A stretch of 64,000 bases of DNA from Sciurus carolinensis (GCF_902686445.1 NC_062217.1:168421098-168485097), one strand, 5' to 3'. Positions 11,146 through 23,275 are shown, counted from the stretch's first letter. Notes: a model not told the origin generated them from the letters alone. Numbers and translations are program-made.

Positions 11146-12830
11146 TAAAAGCACCCTCTCCCCACCCTTTCCCAAAGGAGTGAAGTCAACAGCTTCTAAT
11201 GATTTCTTCTCAATAAAAGTTACATGTTTGAAGTTGCACTGAATTCTGCTTACAAGTGTCAGAAACCAAAGCTGCAGACCAGGGTTACCATCAGTAAAAT
11301 GGGGGGTTTGTCTGAAACCCCATTCCTACCCCCAGCTTCCCTTGAGCAGCGTTTCCCTTTCCTGTTGGTGACTGTGCTTCTGTGGGTGCATTTGGAGTCT
11401 CCCTGCTCAGGCGAACAGCAGCCGGTCATCTGCGAGCCCTCCTGCTCCAAAGCTCACTTTCTAAGAACACATCACCCAGAGGAGGCCCCGAGCCAACCCT
11501 GGAGGAGGCAGTTGCTTGCGGGGGGCACTATTCAGTAGAGAGGCCAGGGAGCACTGGATTTGGGCCGGGTGGGCGAGTGAGCAGGAAAGGGGGAGTACAA
11601 TAGCTGTCAAATTAATATGGCGCAGATGACAAAATGATTCTGGAAAGTTCTTTGATTCAAAGACCAAGTGCAGCCTCTTTGCCACAGGTACCTGCCGCTT
11701 GGGAGACTGACACCTCCCTGCAAGCCCAGCTCAGGTGCCAGGGATTTCCTCCAGTCATGGTACGGCACAGCCTGGATAGTTGGTAGGCTTGTGCGGCTGG
11801 GCAGCAGGAAGAGGATGAACTGGAAAGCCTCGAGTCACACTCGACTTTGGAGAGATTCTAACTTTGGAGGAGGAGCAGGGTAGGTCCTGGAATGGGTGCA
11901 CGCTGGGCAGACATCAGGTGCCCTCACCCCTGTCTCATGGGGAAGGTACCTTGGTTGAGCATGCACACTGTACAGTTCCTCTGTGATGGGAAACCATGGC
12001 AGGGCGGCCTGGGGACCAGTCAGGCCTCTGTGGGGCCTTCTATTCACAAAAATTCTACTTTAAAAAATTCTGAAGAGTCCCCAAATCCACTATCAGTAAT
12101 GGTGAGGATTCATAATGTGTATCCTGACTAATATCAGGTATGTTGCACCTAACTTAGTGAGAAATCCGGGCACGTGCTCAGAGTGTTGCTTGGCGTGTCA
12201 CCCACCTAGGAAGGGGTCTTCTCTCAGTTCTGTAGCCATTTCTACTTAGGGTGCTGTCACCAGGGTCTGAGATTTACAACTAATTCTGATAAAATTTCAG
12301 TGGAATTGGGATGGTTATGGCTGTTTTTCTTTGATGGAGAATCAAACATGTGACTTGAGCGAGTACTTGCCTTTTATTACCCATCCCTGTCTGTAAAATA
12401 CCTGGTTTATGTGCCAAGAAAAGTATAAACATATGGCACAGTATTGGTTTTTCAGTAACTTGGTTTAAGCCAAAGGGGGAAAAGAATCCCATCTTGACAC
12501 TATTTATGAAACAATTAATGTTGTCAACAGCCTCCCCACCTGCTGAGTTACACACAGCCATCCAGACCGTGATGACTCCAAGAAGTGTCAACAATTCCAA
12601 TATGAACTGTTGAAGCAAATCCATTTGAAAGGACTTATTTCTACCTCTTATAAAACGTGATGATAGATAGCTCTTCAACCGAGGGTACAAAAGATGCCTT
12701 ATTCTCCAGCAAAATCCCCTCATCATAAAGCTAAAATCAAGATAACAAGCAACCATGATGTGATGGGCCAGGCATTTCTGCAAATCGTATCTTACTTAAT
12801 CCTAACAACGACAGGTCAGGGAGACGTCAC
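11146..12830. other. Intergenic, nothing recognised
   Basis: No gene. The longest frame here (minus strand, 12280-12783, about 167 codons) has no recognisable domain or splice context. A repeat-poor patch at about 12450-12680 is unremarkable by eye. Confidence 0.5.
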
Positions 12831-12835
12831 CGCCC

Positions 12836-13165
12836 GTCAAGGAGCCCTAATCCAAAATGCTTGGGACCCAGAAGTGCTTCAGATTTCAGATTCTTTGTGG
12901 ATTTTGGAATGTTTGCACATGTTTAATGAGCTATTTTAGAGATGGGACCCGAGTCTAAACACGAAAGTCGTTCGTGCTTCGTGTGCACCTTATACGCACA
13001 GTAGGAGGGTCATTCTCTGCGATGTTTTCAGTGCGTTTGGACTGCGCCTCACCATGTGAGCTCAGGTGTGGCACTTCCTACTTATGATGGCATGTGGCAG
13101 CTCAGTGGTTTGGGAGCATTTCTGATTTCGTATTTCCAGATTAGGAATGTTCAACAGCCTGTATT
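12836..13165. repeat. L1M-type 3' UTR fragment
   Basis: The phrase series AATGCTTGGGACCCAGAAGT, TCAGATTTCAGATTC, GATGGGACCCGAGTCTAAAC and TTTCTGATTTCGTATTTCCA matches the low-complexity 3' UTR style of old L1 families. It is a fragment with no coding potential. Confidence 0.45.
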
Positions 13166-13407
13166 TGTCTGCTCCTTATCATGACTGAAGAAGTTGAATG
13201 ACCCTTGAGTTAAACTCCCTACTCCAACTCATGGCAGTGCCAGAGTAGAGGCTGGACGGGATTGTAAACCTGATCTTGGGGAGGCAAGGGGGTGTATTCC
13301 CCACAGGCAAGTTCCCACAGGGCCCAGGGTGGACCTCACCTAAAAAAAACATGTACATCAAAATCAAATATTTTTAAATCAGATTTTTAAAGTCAGTTGT
13401 TTAAAAG

Positions 13408-13632
13408 GGCCAAATACAGCCAGGCACGCCTGTAATCCCAGCACCTCAGGAGGCTGAGGCGGGAGGATCGTGAGTTCAAAGCCAGCCTCTGCAAAACTGA
13501 GGCACTAAGCAACTCAGTGAGACTCTGTCTCTAAATAAAATACAAAAAAGGGCTGGGGATGTGGCTCAGTGGTCAAGTGCCCCTGAGTTCAATCCCTGGT
13601 GCCCAGAAGAAAAAAAAAAAAGGTCCAAATAC
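13408..13632 (+). repeat. B1-dID dimeric SINE with target-site duplication
   Basis: The B1 half (CCAGGCACGCCTGTAATCCC) and ID half (GGGCTGGGGATGTGGCTCAG) are followed by an A tail. It is flanked by GGCCAAATAC (13408-13417) and GGTCCAAATAC (13622-13632), a near-perfect target-site duplication that confirms retroposition. Confidence 0.9.
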
Positions 13633-13689
13633 TGTAACATACTTTCAGAAACTGTCTGTCAGTTTCCTACGCAATTAAACATAACTGTA

Positions 13690-14215
13690 TTTTGTGGCCC
13701 AGCAATTTCATTCCTAACTATTTACTCAGGAAACTAAAACACACATGTACACAAAACATTCTTAGCAGTCCTGCCCTGTAAAGGAGCCAAATAGGTCTCA
13801 ATAGGTGCATAGACAAATAGTGCTGCATCTATACAATGGCGCACAAGTCGGAATACAAAGGAATGAACCGCTAATATCTGCAACAACTTGGGTCAATTCG
13901 GAAAACATTATGCTGAGCGAAAGAAGCCAGACACAAAAGAGCAGATATTGAATGAGTCCATTTACATGAAATTCTAGAACAGGCGAAACTAATCTATAAT
14001 GACAGAAAGCAGGTCAGTGGCCGCCTGAGGCTGAGGGACGGCTGATTGCAAAGAAGTAGGAACTTTGTAGGGTAATAGAAATGCTCTTCATCTTGATTAT
14101 GGTGGGGGCGACACGGGTGTATGCATTGAACAAAACTTGTTGCACTATACAATTAAAATTGGTGCATTTTATGGAATGCAAATTATACTTCAATCATATT
14201 TATTTTTAAAAGGTG
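13690..14215 (+). mobile_element. L1M LINE 3' end fragment
   Basis: Diagnostic old-L1 3' phrases in order: GACAAATAGTGCTGCATCTA, ATGCTGAGCGAAAGAAGCCA, CATTTACATGAAATTCTAGA, CAGTGGCCGCCTGAGGCTGA, CTTGATTATGGTGGGGGC, ACAATTAAAATTGGTGCATT. There is no intact ORF. Confidence 0.65.
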
Positions 14216-14224
14216 AGCTGGCGT

Positions 14225-14375
14225 GGTGTGGTATATTGGAGACAGCATGGTTCCTGAGGAAAGAGGACCTCACCTCATCTGTCTGGCAATTTCACCACTT
14301 CACTGTGACATTCAAGCCCCCCTGAGCCCCGGCTCCCTCACGTATTAAATAGAGATGACGACATGAAGATTGTGC
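14225..14375 (+). repeat. MIR SINE remnant
   Basis: Degenerate MIR: TCTGGCAATTTCACCACTTC then CCCCGGCTCCCTCACGTATT and AAATAGAGATGACGACATG. Confidence 0.4.
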
Positions 14376-15855
14376 TGGGTAGGATTGATTTTGGCTGCAG
14401 AGAATAGAAACCTTAAGAAGATTTCCCCGAAGTGTTTGCAGTAAGAACCTCCACTCACACCTGCTTGGCTAAAACCTAACAGCAAGGCCACTCTGGCTGC
14501 AAGGAAAGCTGGAATCCGCTGTCCTTTATTCCAGGAAGTAAGGCTCCCTCCTGAAACATAAGGACTCTTGCAAGAAAGAGGGGAAAGATGCTGAAGGGGC
14601 ACCCAAGGGTCTCTGTCCCAAAGGCCTCTTTTTCCCATTTGGTCTGAGCATCCAAAGATGTCACACCACAGATTTTGTGGAGTACAGTGCTCATGGCTTC
14701 TAGCATTGGCTATTGATTAGCTTTGTATTGATTAGATATTATTGATTATTCCTCATTCTGAATGCAAGAATTCCATTCCACAGCACCCTCCCCGACTGTT
14801 TTTACACAAAACTTGCCTCGCTCTCCCTGTTGGCCAAATCTAGGTCTCCTGTGTGATGATTTCTTAAATAATAACAAATACCTTAATGAGTCAGAGTAGT
14901 CATCAATAAGCCCTCCCTGTGTTCTGGGCTCTGTGCCAAGTGTCTCACGGCCTTTTCTCACTCCACTCTCCACACCACTGTGAGGTTGTGCAGTGGTGAC
15001 GTTATGGTCACTGACAGGTGGGAACACCCACCTGACACGGGCACCACTGCCTGGGTCTGGCTTCTGCTGCAGAAGCTGATGTGGGGCAAGTCTGTCCTCC
15101 CACTTCTGGCACTGGGACAAGCATGTGACCTGGACTTGGCCAATCAGATGTTCCCTGAGGACTTATTGGGTCTTTTTTTCCCCCCCTATTGGTGGACATC
15201 TTGGGTCTTGGCAGGAGGTGGACAGGCAGGGCAGGTACAGCTGTCCCCAGCAGGGACTGCAGGGGCTGGTGGCCTGGCTGCTGAGGGACCGTGCTGGTGA
15301 GTACACGGTGGCCATGTTCTGCCTGGGAAGTCCCTCTGGCGGGCTTTGTGCTCTCCGCCGTCCGCACACCTTCGGCCCCTGCTTTCTTGAGTGAACTCTC
15401 TAGCCCCGCCCCCTCCTAAATACCCTTCCTTCCACAGAATCCCACTACCACATCTGCTGGGGCCTTCCATGAGCACTCTAGGACCTAGAAAGGGGCTCTT
15501 GATGTCACTTCTGTACAAAGCCACAGACTGCCCCCTCTCCATCCAACCTGAGCCCCACTGCATGTTGTCACTCTGGCTTTCTGAGTGAAAGTAGCTCCTT
15601 CACTTTCTGGCTTCACTTTCTCTCCCGTGGGGGCTACGGACCAGTCCATGGGGTTGGGAGGACTGGGGCAGATACAGGGCCATGCTGTGTCTTGTCTCCT
15701 ATCAGTTCTCCACCAAGTACAACAAAATAAAGTGAAAGTCTTACTCTTCCTTCTACAAAAACAAAAGACTCCTTCCACACTGAAAAAGAGACTCCCAGGT
15801 CACCAGTTTAACAAAGAACCAAAGCCTAAAGCCCATTGTGGTTTTAGCAAGAAGC
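14376..15855. other. Intergenic, nothing recognised
   Basis: GC-moderate DNA with no gene recognised. The several overlapping open frames near 14980-15590 on both strands are shadows of one GC-rich patch without domains. An old-repeat-like phrase (GACTTGGCCAATCAGATG, 15134) is present. Confidence 0.5.
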
Positions 15856-15859
15856 AACC

Positions 15860-15935
15860 ACAAAATAAATTTAAAAAATAAATAATAAATAAAAAATAAA
15901 AATAAATTAATTAATTAATTAAAAAAAAAAAAAGG
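15860..15935. repeat. A/AAAT-rich low-complexity tract
   Basis: AATAAATTTAAAAAATAAAT followed by AATT units and a run of 13 A. It may be the decayed tail of a retroposon whose body is no longer recognisable. Confidence 0.75.
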
Positions 15936-16089
15936 ACACAACCACACTACAAAAATCATCCTCGGCCTTGTGCACACATGTAGACTCCTTTGAGCCCGAT
16001 GCTAAGCTGGAGTCTTCAGGGGGCAGACACACCCATTATTTGACTGAGTCAGCTGAGCTCATCAGGTACAACCAGTTTAATCTATTCTC

Positions 16090-16440
16090 AACCACCAGCT
16101 TCACCATTAAATGACTTTCTAATCTACTGCTATTTGTTCATATAAAGTACAGTCATTTTGCCCTTAGATATCGAGGCAAATTGCTGCTTAATAGAAGTCC
16201 ACACCAACTCTTTTGTGTTCACTTTGTGATTTATTACAAATAGCATTAATACTTTATCCTCAACATCTTTCCTTTGAATGTTTTATTTCAAATGTACTTT
16301 GCTCTTAAAATTTTTTTTCCTGATTATAAAAATACTTGCTTAATGCAGAGAATTTAAAATTATGAGTACAAAGACTAAAATAAAATTATCCATTATTCCA
16401 TTATAAGTACAGTTGTGAAAGTTTTATTATAATACTTTTC
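16090..16440. other. AT-rich single-copy stretch
   Basis: Repeat-free AT-rich sequence with TTTGTGATTTATTACAAATA near 16223 and several TTAAT/ATTAA cores. It may be part of a regulatory block but is less convincing than 16740-17110. Confidence 0.3.
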
Positions 16441-16483
16441 CAGGACTCCCCTTGTCTTTCTCCCCACCTCCTCATGTACACAC

Positions 16484-16522
<39 letters not shown>
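16484..16522. repeat. (GT)n microsatellite
   Basis: About 19 perfect GT units. Confidence 0.95.
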
Positions 16523-16524
<2 letters not shown>

Positions 16525-16529
16525 CAAAC

Positions 16530-16735
16530 TGTATCTCCAGTATTAGTCATTGGCATGTGTGTGCAGTACTGGGGTGGACCCAGGACCCTATGCATGCAAA
16601 GCAAGAGCCCTGACACTGCACTGTGTCCCCAGACTTTTATCATGAGACAGAATGTCACTAAGTTGCCCAGACTGGCCTTGAACTTGCAGTCCTCCTCCCT
16701 CTGCCTCCCAAGTAGCTAGGACTAGTGTACTTCGA
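16530..16735 (-). repeat. B1-dID dimeric SINE, antisense
   Basis: The antisense ID half (GGACCCAGGACCCTATGCAT) precedes the antisense B1 half (GAGACAGAATGTCACTAAGT, TTGCCCAGACTGGCCTTGAA, CCTCCCAAGTAGCTAGGACT). It has diverged from consensus. Confidence 0.75.
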
Positions 16736-16739
16736 TTCT

Positions 16740-17110
16740 TCTCGTACACTATTAAAAACACTATTTTCTCGTATTATTTAATAATGATATATTTTTTGCT
16801 ATTTTTGAGTAATGGAGAATGTGTGAAGCGTGCCGCTCCACCTTATTGCCAGGTGCTCCATTACTGTAAATTGTAAAATAACATTTTAGTGAGTAATATT
16901 CCTTCTTCAGGTCATACATCAAATATATGTCATCTTCATTGTTTAATTGACGCTTTATTCCCCCCATTAAGATACAAGCAGAAATAAATTTCTCTTCCTC
17001 CCCTGTAGATGCAATTTCATTTCGATCACATGTGTCAGTGGGAGCAATAAAACATCAATTAAGCAATGAATTCCTGAGAAATACATGGCATTTGATACAT
17101 AATTACCCCC
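16740..17110. promoter_or_regulatory. Candidate conserved enhancer block
   Basis: A repeat-free AT-rich block with HMX/NK-type cores TTAATTG (16943-16949) and CAATTAA (17056-17062), plus TTATTTAATAATGA near 16775. Its position about 11 kb upstream of HMX3 and its motif content suggest an enhancer. No alignment was possible. Confidence 0.45.
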
Positions 17111-18325
17111 TCCAATCTCACTTTCCCCAGGGCCACAGTTTTCTGAGCCATTTATGCTACAGGTTTCACCCTCTAAAACAGATCACAAGCTTTATGCCCC
17201 TTTTCCCCCAGGGGAGGGCTCTTGGAGACACCCACAGAGGAGGAGGTGGGTTGGCAGGGATCTTTTAATCACAAATTGTGGCCTCGAAATTCAGAAAAGG
17301 AAACTGAATCACAAGACAAAAACCTTGCCTGGTCCCCACCTGTCTGACAGTGTTCAAGCAGAACTTGTTGGAATCATGTTGGCTTTCTTCCCACTACATG
17401 CAGGGGTTGAACTTGGTCCATGTAGAGGGGAAAGAGGAAAAAAGGCCGAGAGGAAGTCTGGGTGGTATGGGACAGTGTTCAGAGAAGGGAAGCTCCCGGG
17501 AGACCCAGGAAGGGTAGGGACCTGCTGAGAAGTCTGTGCATAGAAGCTCCCTCTCCACCCCACACTCCCTAAGCCAGGTGACCTTGGGATGCATTCCATG
17601 AAGATGGTGGAGGGTTCCCTGAGAGCTGAAGTACATGTGGGTCTGGAAAGTCTGGCTGTGTTCAGTGCCAGGAGAGATGAGCAAGTCCAGGGTGGTGAGG
17701 ACATGGGGAGAGAGGGCGCTTGGCCTGGGGAGTCCGGGAGGGGCCTAGACAGTAGCACAAAGTGCACACTCAATAAAGAGTGTTTGAAGCAGCGATCACT
17801 TCACCCCAGAAGAGCCACCCAATGCCTTGGCTGAAAGTAGCACTGAAGGGAATTTGCTGCCCAGCAGCGAGCTGGGCAGGCAGGCCACGTGCTTGATGGC
17901 CAGCTCCACCGATTCCAAGAATGTTAAATGTTTGGGGGCCTCTGCTGCCTCCTGGGACCCAATGGTGGCTCCTTTTTCAGAAAAGGCAGTCACAATTGGA
18001 CTCTGGTGTCTGGCAGAGGGTGGGTGGAGGGGGTGGAATGGGCTGGGCCTGAAGTGTCATTTAAGGGGATGTTTAACTTCCACTCCCTGTTTCTGAAGAG
18101 TAATTTTCTGCAGAGACAGGAAGAATAATAGGAGGAACTTGGCTCATTTTGGCAAATTGCTCCAATTTTCCCACAATCTCAGCCCCCTGTATCACCTGCC
18201 CCCACCTGTCTATTTGGGCCACTTAATGCCCTGGATTCAGACCTAATAGAGGCTGTTTGTTTGGCCCTGGCTCAAAGGCTAGACTTGTTTTCAGGACAGA
18301 AGCTGGAAGAAAAACCAATCTGGAC
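17111..18325. other. Intergenic, nothing recognised
   Basis: No gene. A short old-repeat end (ACACTCAATAAAGAGTGTTT near 17766) is the only recognisable item. Overlapping frames at 17150-18100 have no domain. Confidence 0.5.
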
Positions 18326-18329
18326 ATCT

Positions 18330-18455
18330 AAATCACAGCCAGGACTCATTACATAAATGATATATTTACACAATTGATCCCTTTTCTACTGGGTAATTAA
18401 TTCGGCATCGGAACCCTGAACGATTTAATTGTCATATGCTTAAATGGAAACGGTT
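18330..18455. promoter_or_regulatory. Short candidate conserved element
   Basis: ATTACATAAATGATATATTT, GGGTAATTAATTCGGCATCG and CGATTTAATTGTCATATGC (TTAATTG at 18425-18431) form a compact cluster of homeodomain cores in repeat-free DNA. Regulatory role inferred. Confidence 0.4.
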
Positions 18456-18964
18456 GCCACAAATTTCCAAAGACAAGGAGTAGATTAAGGAGAGGGACTT
18501 CTTTTGTCCTCGGAGTAGGGGCCACCGCCTTTCTTTCCAATATTGCCAACAAAAGGAGGGAACCCCCACCAATAGCCCCCAAAGAACAAACACATGGGGA
18601 CTGCACGTTTTGGTGCATGCTTGTGTTGCCAGATTAGGCCATTTAAGGGATAAAGGTGCTGAGGGTGGAGAGAACTTAAATCTAGAAGCCGTAGATTGGG
18701 GGTCCTGCTCCCATACAACTTTGGGGGACCCCGACAGGATAGCTACTGCCCAGCTGAGTGACATCGGCAAGCCTCTCCTCTGTGCTTCAGAGCTCTCATT
18801 TACTAAGTAGACAAAACCCGACCCTGGTCCCACCTGACGTGAACAGTCAGTTTCATTTATGGAGAGTGTGCCTAGAACCTTCCATGCAGGCACTTCCCAC
18901 ACACCATCTCCTTTAACCCTCTCAGGACCTCCAGGAAGTGCTTTGACCACATTCATATGGCTGG

Positions 18965-19315
18965 AGCAATGGTCTGAAAGTTTCTGCTCCACATCCCTAA
19001 GTTCATGTATAGAAATCTCAACCCCAATGTGCTGGCATTAGGGCGTGGGGACTTTGGCAGATGATGGGGTCAGGAGGGTGGGCCCCTCGTGAATGGGATT
19101 AGTGCCCTTACTGATGAAAGTACTCTCGCCCTCCTTCACGGTGTGAGCATACAATGAGAAGATGGCCACCTGGAAGCCGGGAACAGCCCTCACCAGATGT
19201 GGACCATGCAGGCTCCTGATCTCACAGCCATTCTCCAGAACCGCCAGAAGTAAATGTTTGCTATTTAAGCAGCGCAGTGTTTGGTATTTTTGTTAACAGC
19301 CCAAACTGATGAAGA
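18965..19315 (+). repeat. MLT1-like MaLR LTR
   Basis: Consensus phrases in order: AGAAATCTCAACCCCAATGT, TGAATGGGATTAGTGCCCTT, AGAAGATGGCCACCTGGAAG, AGCCCTCACCAGATGTGGAC, then GTATTTTTGTTAACAGCCCA at the end. This is a solo LTR without coding sequence. Confidence 0.7.
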
Positions 19316-19854
19316 GTCCCTGTCACCACCCTGCTGTTCTTGGTCACCCTCAACCTGTGACCAGTTTCTCTTTGCTGAGCATGAACTAGGAGCCAGAACC
19401 CCATCAAGTCCATTACAACCTATAGCAAGAGACTTTTCTTTCATGACAACCCAGAGAAACTCTGAGCCCTGTGTGAAGACCTCGGCTCAATCAGGCTAAT
19501 TCTCAGCAGTTAAGGACCTGGTACCTGGACTTGAATCAAGATGTCAGGGAGGGTAAATCCTGGCATATTCGATGAGAAGAGGAATCCTGGGCGTTTACTA
19601 TTATTGTTGTTTCTGAAAGGAAATAATGTATACCCCTGACCACAAAGTGAGGAGGAAGCCGTGGCAGACATGAGGAAGTGCTTCTCGAAGTTCATGCCTG
19701 GCACACCCGTGAGGATTGTCAAGATGAGCTGAGCAGCTCTGGGCACACGAAGTTCTCCAGTGGGACCCAACGCCCGTGTCACAGGAATTTCTGCCATCCA
19801 GTTTTTACCCTGTGAGGGAAGGGAACATATGTATATCCTAAGCCCATGGTTCCC

Positions 19855-20345
19855 TTCCGATCAAAATGCACACGTGACCCCCAGAAAATGCATGGCCAGG
19901 GGTGTCCTCACTGGTAGAGCACTTGCCAAAGAAAGAAAAGAAAATGTCCTAACCTCTGTTCTATGTATCATTGCTGCAAATGGGAAAGTACTTGACTGTC
20001 CACTGATAATCAAATGGATAAATAAATTTTGTTACACCCACCCCATGTAACGCTAAACAGCAATGAAAAGAAATAAACTACAGTTGCAAAAAACAAAGTG
20101 GACAAAGCTCACAAACATAATGTTGAACGCTAAAAAGCCAGACACAAAAGAGAGAAAACAACTTGATTCTATCAATATAAAATTCAAATACAGGAAAAAC
20201 TAACCTATGGTTAGGACAGAGATTGTGCTTGTTGGAAGTGAGGGTAGGGATGACTGGGTGGGAACACAAAGAGGCTTTGTGGGAGTCTGGAATGTTCTGT
20301 TTCTTAATCTGGTTATATAGGTTATATAGGGGCATTCACTTTGGG
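19855..20345 (+). mobile_element. L1M LINE 3' end fragment
   Basis: Resembles the copy at 13690-14215: AAATGGATAAATAAATTTTG, ATAATGTTGAACGCTAAAAA, GCCAGACACAAAAGAG, AACCTATGGTTAGGACAGAG, TTCTTAATCTGGTTATATAG. A short ID-like insert (CACTGGTAGAGCACTTGCC) lies near 19909. There is no intact ORF. Confidence 0.55.
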
Positions 20346-20359
20346 AACAATTCCTGAAG

Positions 20360-20540
20360 TTCAGGTCCTCATGAAGCACCTCCTCGCCAGCCTTCCAGAC
20401 CTGTCCCTCCTGCTTCAACAAATCTTTCCCTTATCCAGATAAGCTTCCCAGAACCTAAATATGATCAGATCTTCTTGCTTTCTATTGAAAATCCCTCCAT
20501 GGCTCCCCATCACTTAGTCCTTCAAATCAGGATAGGCATA
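20360..20540 (+). repeat. Possible L2 fragment
   Basis: The C/T-rich phrase series (CCTCCTCGCCAGCCTTCCAG, CCTCCATGGCTCCCCATCAC) resembles L2 3' regions. Weak call. Confidence 0.3.
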
Positions 20541-20604
20541 AGAAATGCCAGAGAGCTGGTTTGTTATTTATTATGATATAACAAACTACCACAAAACTTG
20601 GTGA

Positions 20605-20835
20605 CTTTGTTGGGTGTGATGGTGCATGCCTGTAATCCCAGCAGCTTGGGAAGCTAAGGCAGGAAGATTGCAAGTTCAAAGCCAGCCTCAGCAACTTAGT
20701 GAGACCCTGCCTCAAAAATAAATAAGTAAATAAATAAATAAATAAATAAATAAGGGGCTGTGGATGTGGCTCAATGGTTAAGTGCCCCTGTATTCAATCC
20801 TGGTAACAAAAAAAAAAAAAAAAAAGAAAGAAAAA
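20605..20835 (+). repeat. B1-dID dimeric SINE
   Basis: B1 half (GGTGCATGCCTGTAATCCCA), long (AAAT)n linker, ID half (GCTGTGGATGTGGCTCAATG) and an 18-base A tail. The flanks ACTTGGTGACTT and ACTTAGTGGCTT look like a diverged target-site duplication. Confidence 0.9.
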
Positions 20836-20853
20836 TACTTAGTGGCTTAAAGA

Positions 20854-21077
20854 ATCTCACACTTAGTTTGGCTTGGTGGCTCATGCCTGTAATCCCAACA
20901 GCTCAGGAGGCTGAGACAGGAGGATCACAAGTTTGAGGCCAGTCTTGGCAACTTAGTGAGACCCTATCTCAAAATAAAAGAATAAAAAATGGCTGAGGAC
21001 GTTGCTCAGTGGTTAAGTGTTCTTTGATTCAATTCCTGATACAAAAACAAAAACAAAACAAAAGTTACTATCTCACA
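20854..21077 (+). repeat. B1-dID dimeric SINE
   Basis: A second, independent copy in the same orientation directly after the previous one: GGTGGCTCATGCCTGTAATC, then the ID half (CTGAGGACGTTGCTCAGTGG). ATCTCACA at 20854-20861 and 21070-21077 is the probable target-site duplication. Confidence 0.85.
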
Positions 21078-21599
21078 ATTTCTGTGGGTCAGGAATTGAG
21101 CATGTCTTCCTTGGGTCCTTGGTTTCATGGTCTGTTACAGAGCAACAATCAAGGTGTTTGCCCAGGGTCTGTATTCTTATCTGAAGGTTTGATTGGGGAA
21201 GGATGCTCTTACAAACTCACCAAGTGGCTATTGGCACTGATTCTTCTCCAGAACTCAGAGGGACCGGGCCCTGCTGACTCCTCAGGTTTGGACATCTGGC
21301 CTGCAGAACTGTGAGGCAGTGGCTTTCTGCTGTTTTAAGCTCCTCTTGTCTCCCAGTTTGTGTTATTTAGCTACAGGAGTCCTAGGGGCCATGCTAGAAG
21401 CCAGTCTGCCACAACTAACAAAAATGGCAGATTCCCGAGTCCATGTCCCTACCACCACCACTCCAACGTGACATGATGGTTTTGGCAGAGACCTGTGGAT
21501 TTTGATGCAGAGTCAAGGGCCCACCTGAGAGAAGCACTCTTTGCTAGACGCCATACCCTGTCTCCTGTTCTCTGTGCACACTCCCCACCCAGTCTCTGT

Positions 21600-21940
21600 G
21601 TCCATACCCCAGCTGTCTCTTCTGGGTTTTGTCCTTCCTTCTCTACCTGATAACACTCATCAAGACTCATCAACATGCATAAGACTCATCAAGGAGGCTG
21701 ATTGCCTCCTCCAGGAAGTCTCCCACGTCAGACCAAATCCATTGTTTCCTCCTCTGCAATCCCTGATGGCTTTGTGCCTACATATGCTAGTTGCATGGCC
21801 ACTGTTCACTCCGTTCTTGGCTCCCTTCCCCAGATTGTGAGCACCCCAAAGATAGGAGCTGTGACTCACTTGGTCTTGCTTCCCAGAACCTGGCAAAGTG
21901 CTTGCCCAGACATATTGTTAACTGTATGAATGAAGGCAAG
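21600..21940 (+). mobile_element. L2 LINE 3' end
   Basis: L2-type tail: CTTCCCCAGATTGTGAGCAC, CCCAGAACCTGGCAAAGTGC and TGTATGAATGAAGGC, preceded by TCCTCCAGGAAGTCTCCCAC. The fragment is non-coding. Confidence 0.6.
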
Positions 21941-22454
21941 AGTCCCAAGGACTGCTCAGCCACTGACGTAGGACCTGGAGGAAGCTGCGCCTACTTCTTG
22001 CCTAGAGTCTTCAGTGATTTATACCACATGACCATCAATTGTTCTGATTGTGCCACATCCATGGGGCAGAAGGGAATTGATGGTTTGGAGAGTGGGTTAT
22101 TCCTCAGCTGCAGAAGTAAGGAGTACCAAATCAAAGCTGGAAGGGAGACATCCAGGATGACAGCCTTATGTGGGTCCTGGGGACAGTTTTGCTATGGAAG
22201 GGTTGAGCTCCAAGGGGGCTGGCATGGCCTCAGTGAGGGCTGAGAGGGCTAGGCTTCCTCTGTGCTGTGGGCAGAGAGCTTCTCACACACAGGAGCTGAG
22301 CCAACAATCCCTTTGTCCCTCCCTGCTGTATAGCCATCGGCAGAAAGAGGAAGGATGTAGGAAATGTGGGGGAACCCGGCTGGGTCACTGGGCTACCTCC
22401 TTGGGGCTCCTGAGGCAAGAGACATTGGAGAGACTACATCTGCACATGGTGACT

Positions 22455-23275
22455 GGGAGGTAAATTTTTTAGGATCAACTTTGTTGAAATAGAAATAATG
22501 TATTATACAATCTGTCTATGGAAAGTATTAAATTCAGTGGGTTTTAGCATAGTCAGAGCTGGGCAACCATCACCACAACCAATTTTAGAACATCTTCATC
22601 ACTCCCAGAAAGAAGCCCCACATCCATCAGCAGTGGCTCCCTCCTCCTCTCCTCCCCTGCATCAGGCAACCAAATCTCCTTTCTGTCTCCTCGAAGTTGC
22701 CTATTCTGGACATGTCACGCAAAAGGAATCAAACAATATGTATTCCTTTATGACTGGCTTCTTCGCCTTCACATAAAACTTTCAAAGGTTCATCCATGTC
22801 TTAGTAGTTCACTCATTTTTATTGCTGAATAATATGTCATTGTATGGATAGACCACATGTTCTTTATCCATGCATAGGATATGGTATTTTATAGGATTAG
22901 AATTCCATAGGAGCTTGATGCATCCAAAGCTGATTTTAAAATATAAGCTGGATGGGTCATTCCTCTGCTCAAATCTCTGCCTTGGGAATATTATGCACAA
23001 TGACACAGATGAACTACAAAGACATTTTGAGTTGAAGAAATGCGACCTAGGAAGGTACAAATTTAGATGTTCTTTATGTGAAGTTCTAGAAGCAGAAAAA
23101 CTGATCTTTAATGATGAAATCAAGTCAATGACTTTTGGAACAGAAGTTGGGGGAATTGACTGCAAGGGCCAGAAAGATCTTTTGGAGGGTATATACTCAA
23201 ATACATGCATTTGCCAAAGTTCATTGAACCGTATTCTTAAGTGTGAATTCTATTGCTCATTAAATTATACTTTTT
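22455..23275 (+). mobile_element. L1M LINE 3' region
   Basis: Old L1 phrases: CAACCATCACCACAACCAAT, GTTGCCTATTCTGGACATGT, TTCAAAGGTTCATCCATGTC, TGCTGAATAATATGTCATTG, then GGAATATTATGCACAATGAC and TTCTAGAAGCAGAAAAACTG. The open frame at 22870-23277 lies inside this repeat and is not a gene. Confidence 0.6.

Noticed and set aside
12280..12783. 167-codon minus-strand frame as a possible gene
   Set aside because: No recognisable domain, no CpG or promoter, and no homologue that I recognise; AT-rich chance frame.
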